Shown here: positions 5,426 through 6,182 of the stretch, in pieces
Layout: each line of letters begins with the position of its first letter
How positions within the stretch are numbered: position 1 is the first letter of the stretch
Assembly: GCA_023228445.1 (NCBI GenBank)
Contig: JALOBD010000123.1
Location: forward strand, 1-6,182
Length of the DNA stretch: 6,182 nt
From: Sphaerochaeta sp.
GTDB taxonomy: Bacteria; Spirochaetota; Spirochaetia; Sphaerochaetales; Sphaerochaetaceae
Direction: 5' to 3'
Notes under the pieces: generated by a model
The model's database searches: none
What the model was told of the DNA's origin: nothing
What the model saw: the letters and a program-made list of their open reading frames with translations, nothing else
Made by a program: the position numbers and the translations under genes

Positions 5426-5560
5426 CTTGTACGGTACACTATCACCAGATGGTACCGGCAGGTATTTGAAGATATCAGAGAGTGCTGAGATAGGGGCAGT
5501 GCTCTTTCGCAATTCCAGTTCACCAAAATTAATGAGAGGCGTCTTCAGAGTGAATGAGTG

Positions 5561-5590
5561 GTTACAAACCCAGACGTATTTTGATACAAT
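5561..5590 (+). promoter_or_regulatory. Extended -10 promoter of the Fic gene
   Basis: TACAAT (5585-5590, 5 of 6) is directly preceded by TGA, giving an extended -10 (TGATACAAT). GTTACA (5561-5566, 4 of 6) lies 18 nt upstream. Transcription would start near 5597, leaving a leader of about 20 nt before the ATG at 5617. Confidence 0.6.
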
Positions 5591-5616
5591 GGCTTGTAGA
5601 GGAAAGGGTAGGTGTC

Positions 5617-6182
5617 ATGGTATTGGAGAACAAGAAGGGTATAAAAGATCCGGCTGAGCTTGCCCGCATAGAAGAAAGAATTAGTAAAACGAAGGCTCTT
5701 GCGTTGTTCGAGTCAGGACTGCTTGATACCTTTGAGGTGGGAACCTTCAACGGATTAGCAGCGATACACCGGTATTTGTTCGAAGAAATCTACGATTTCG
5801 CAGGAACTATTCGCACAGTGAACATTGCAAAGGGTGGGTTCCGCTTTGCTCCCGTGCTCTATCTTGAAACAGCCCTTGCTCAGATCGATGCCATGAGGCA
5901 GTCCACATTTGATGAAATCATTGAAAAGTATGTTGAGATGAATGTCGCCCACCCCTTTCGCGAGGGGAATGGAAGAAGCATGAGGATCTGGCTCGACATC
6001 ATGCTCAAGAGAGCACTGCATTGCGTGATAGATTGGAGCTTGGTGGATACGGACGATTATCTGCTTGCGATGGAGAGAAGTCCAATCAAGGATGTGGAGA
6101 TCAAGGTCTTGTTGCATGCAGCGATGACCGACAGGATCAACGACCGTGAGGTCTATATGAAGGGCATCGATGCAAGCTACCG
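5617..6182 (+). CDS. Fic-domain protein adenylyltransferase, class III-like (3' end outside window)
   Basis: 188 complete codons are visible before the window ends. Fic enzymes transfer AMP from ATP to a hydroxyl side chain of a target protein in the cytoplasm. The catalytic loop is H112-P-F-R-E116-G-N-G-R120-S-M-R123, with the catalytic His, metal-binding acidic residue, anion-hole GNG and both Arg intact. The target-docking flap is TVNIAKGGFRFAPV (67-80). YDFAG (59-63) and MERSPIKDVEIK (152-163) match compact single-domain Fic proteins. The last visible residues, MKGIDASY, lead into the C-terminal inhibitory helix known from NmFic, where a Ser-x-x-x-Glu motif blocks ATP; S187 fits the Ser, but the Glu lies outside the window. 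The ATG gives the N-terminus typical of the family; the nearest SD is only AAGGG at 8 nt. Less GC-rich than the transport operon, it may be a mobile accessory gene. The target is unknown. Confidence 0.93.
   Translation, partial: MVLENKKGIKDPAELARIEERISKTKALALFESGLLDTFEVGTFNGLAAIHRYLFEEIYDFAGTIRTVNIAKGGFRFAPVLYLETALAQIDAMRQSTFDEIIEKYVEMNVAHPFREGNGRSMRIWLDIMLKRALHCVIDWSLVDTDDYLLAMERSPIKDVEIKVLLHAAMTDRINDREVYMKGIDASY

Larger units (their letters stand above)
5091..5616. other. Intergenic stretch without a convincing protein gene
   Basis: 526 bases between the SHOCT gene and the Fic gene. The left part (5093-5354) holds many hairpins: triloop stems at 5180-5194, 5195-5209, 5220-5246, 5292-5302 and 5315-5327, plus the longer-loop stems at 5103-5134, 5147-5170 and 5269-5287. 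From about 5355 to 5430 the base composition becomes strikingly AT-rich and includes the palindrome AATATTG/CAATATT (5408-5425). TGTAC-G-GTACA (5428-5438) and CGGTAC/GTACCG (5432-5457) follow. A TTG-initiated frame at 5412-5657 has no ribosome-binding site and no recognisable domain, so it is not called a gene. Confidence 0.6.

Noticed and set aside
5412..5657. 81-codon plus-strand frame starting at TTG, overlapping the Fic start by 41 nt
   Set aside because: No ribosome-binding site, no ATG near the start, no recognisable motif, and it overlaps the Fic promoter and start codon. A decayed fragment remains possible but cannot be supported.

Overview
The window looks like a bacterial chromosome segment, most likely from a spirochaete of the Sphaerochaeta/Treponema type. 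The main hint is the GG-K-K-E-A motif just after the hydrophobic signal of the solute-binding protein, which is common in spirochaete sugar-binding proteins. This placement is an inference; there is no rRNA or other marker gene. Coding density is high and ribosome-binding sites are strong (AAGGAGG type).

Positions 1-4407 (minus strand) hold one compact carbohydrate-uptake operon read right to left: solute-binding protein (4407-3151), MalF/UgpA-type permease (3148-2273), MalG-type permease (2273-1425), ROK-family sugar kinase (1428-538) and a GlmS/AgaS-like SIS-domain protein that runs off the left edge (541-1). The genes are 2 nt apart or overlap by 1-4 nt (TGATG, ATGA, ATGA), so translation is probably coupled. 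The inferred path is capture of a sugar or small glycoside, import, phosphorylation by the ROK kinase, then isomerisation or deamination of the (amino)sugar phosphate by the SIS protein. No ABC ATPase and no regulator gene are present, so a shared MsmK/MalK-like ATPase encoded elsewhere is expected.

Positions 4408-4639 are a divergent control region. On the minus strand it has a promoter (TTGACG, 17 nt, GATACT) and, starting at about +1, a perfect 8+8 bp inverted repeat that looks like a repressor operator. On the plus strand it has a promoter (TTGACC, 17 nt, GATATT) for two small membrane genes (4640-4816 and 4830-5090). Each encodes one transmembrane segment and a C-terminal SHOCT-like domain. 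The first is only 58 codons long.

Positions 5091-5616 have no convincing protein gene. The left half (5093-5354) is dense in hairpins. The two long helices are better paired on the minus strand, where G-U pairs replace C-A or A-C mismatches. The last hairpin is followed by a U-rich tract on that strand, suggesting an unrecognised structured RNA of about 260 nt. The right half (about 5355-5430) is AT-rich with palindromes and leads into a promoter with an extended -10.

Positions 5617-6182 (plus strand) hold a Fic-domain protein adenylyltransferase, cut by the window end. It resembles the self-inhibited class III (NmFic-like) enzymes and is probably an accessory gene.
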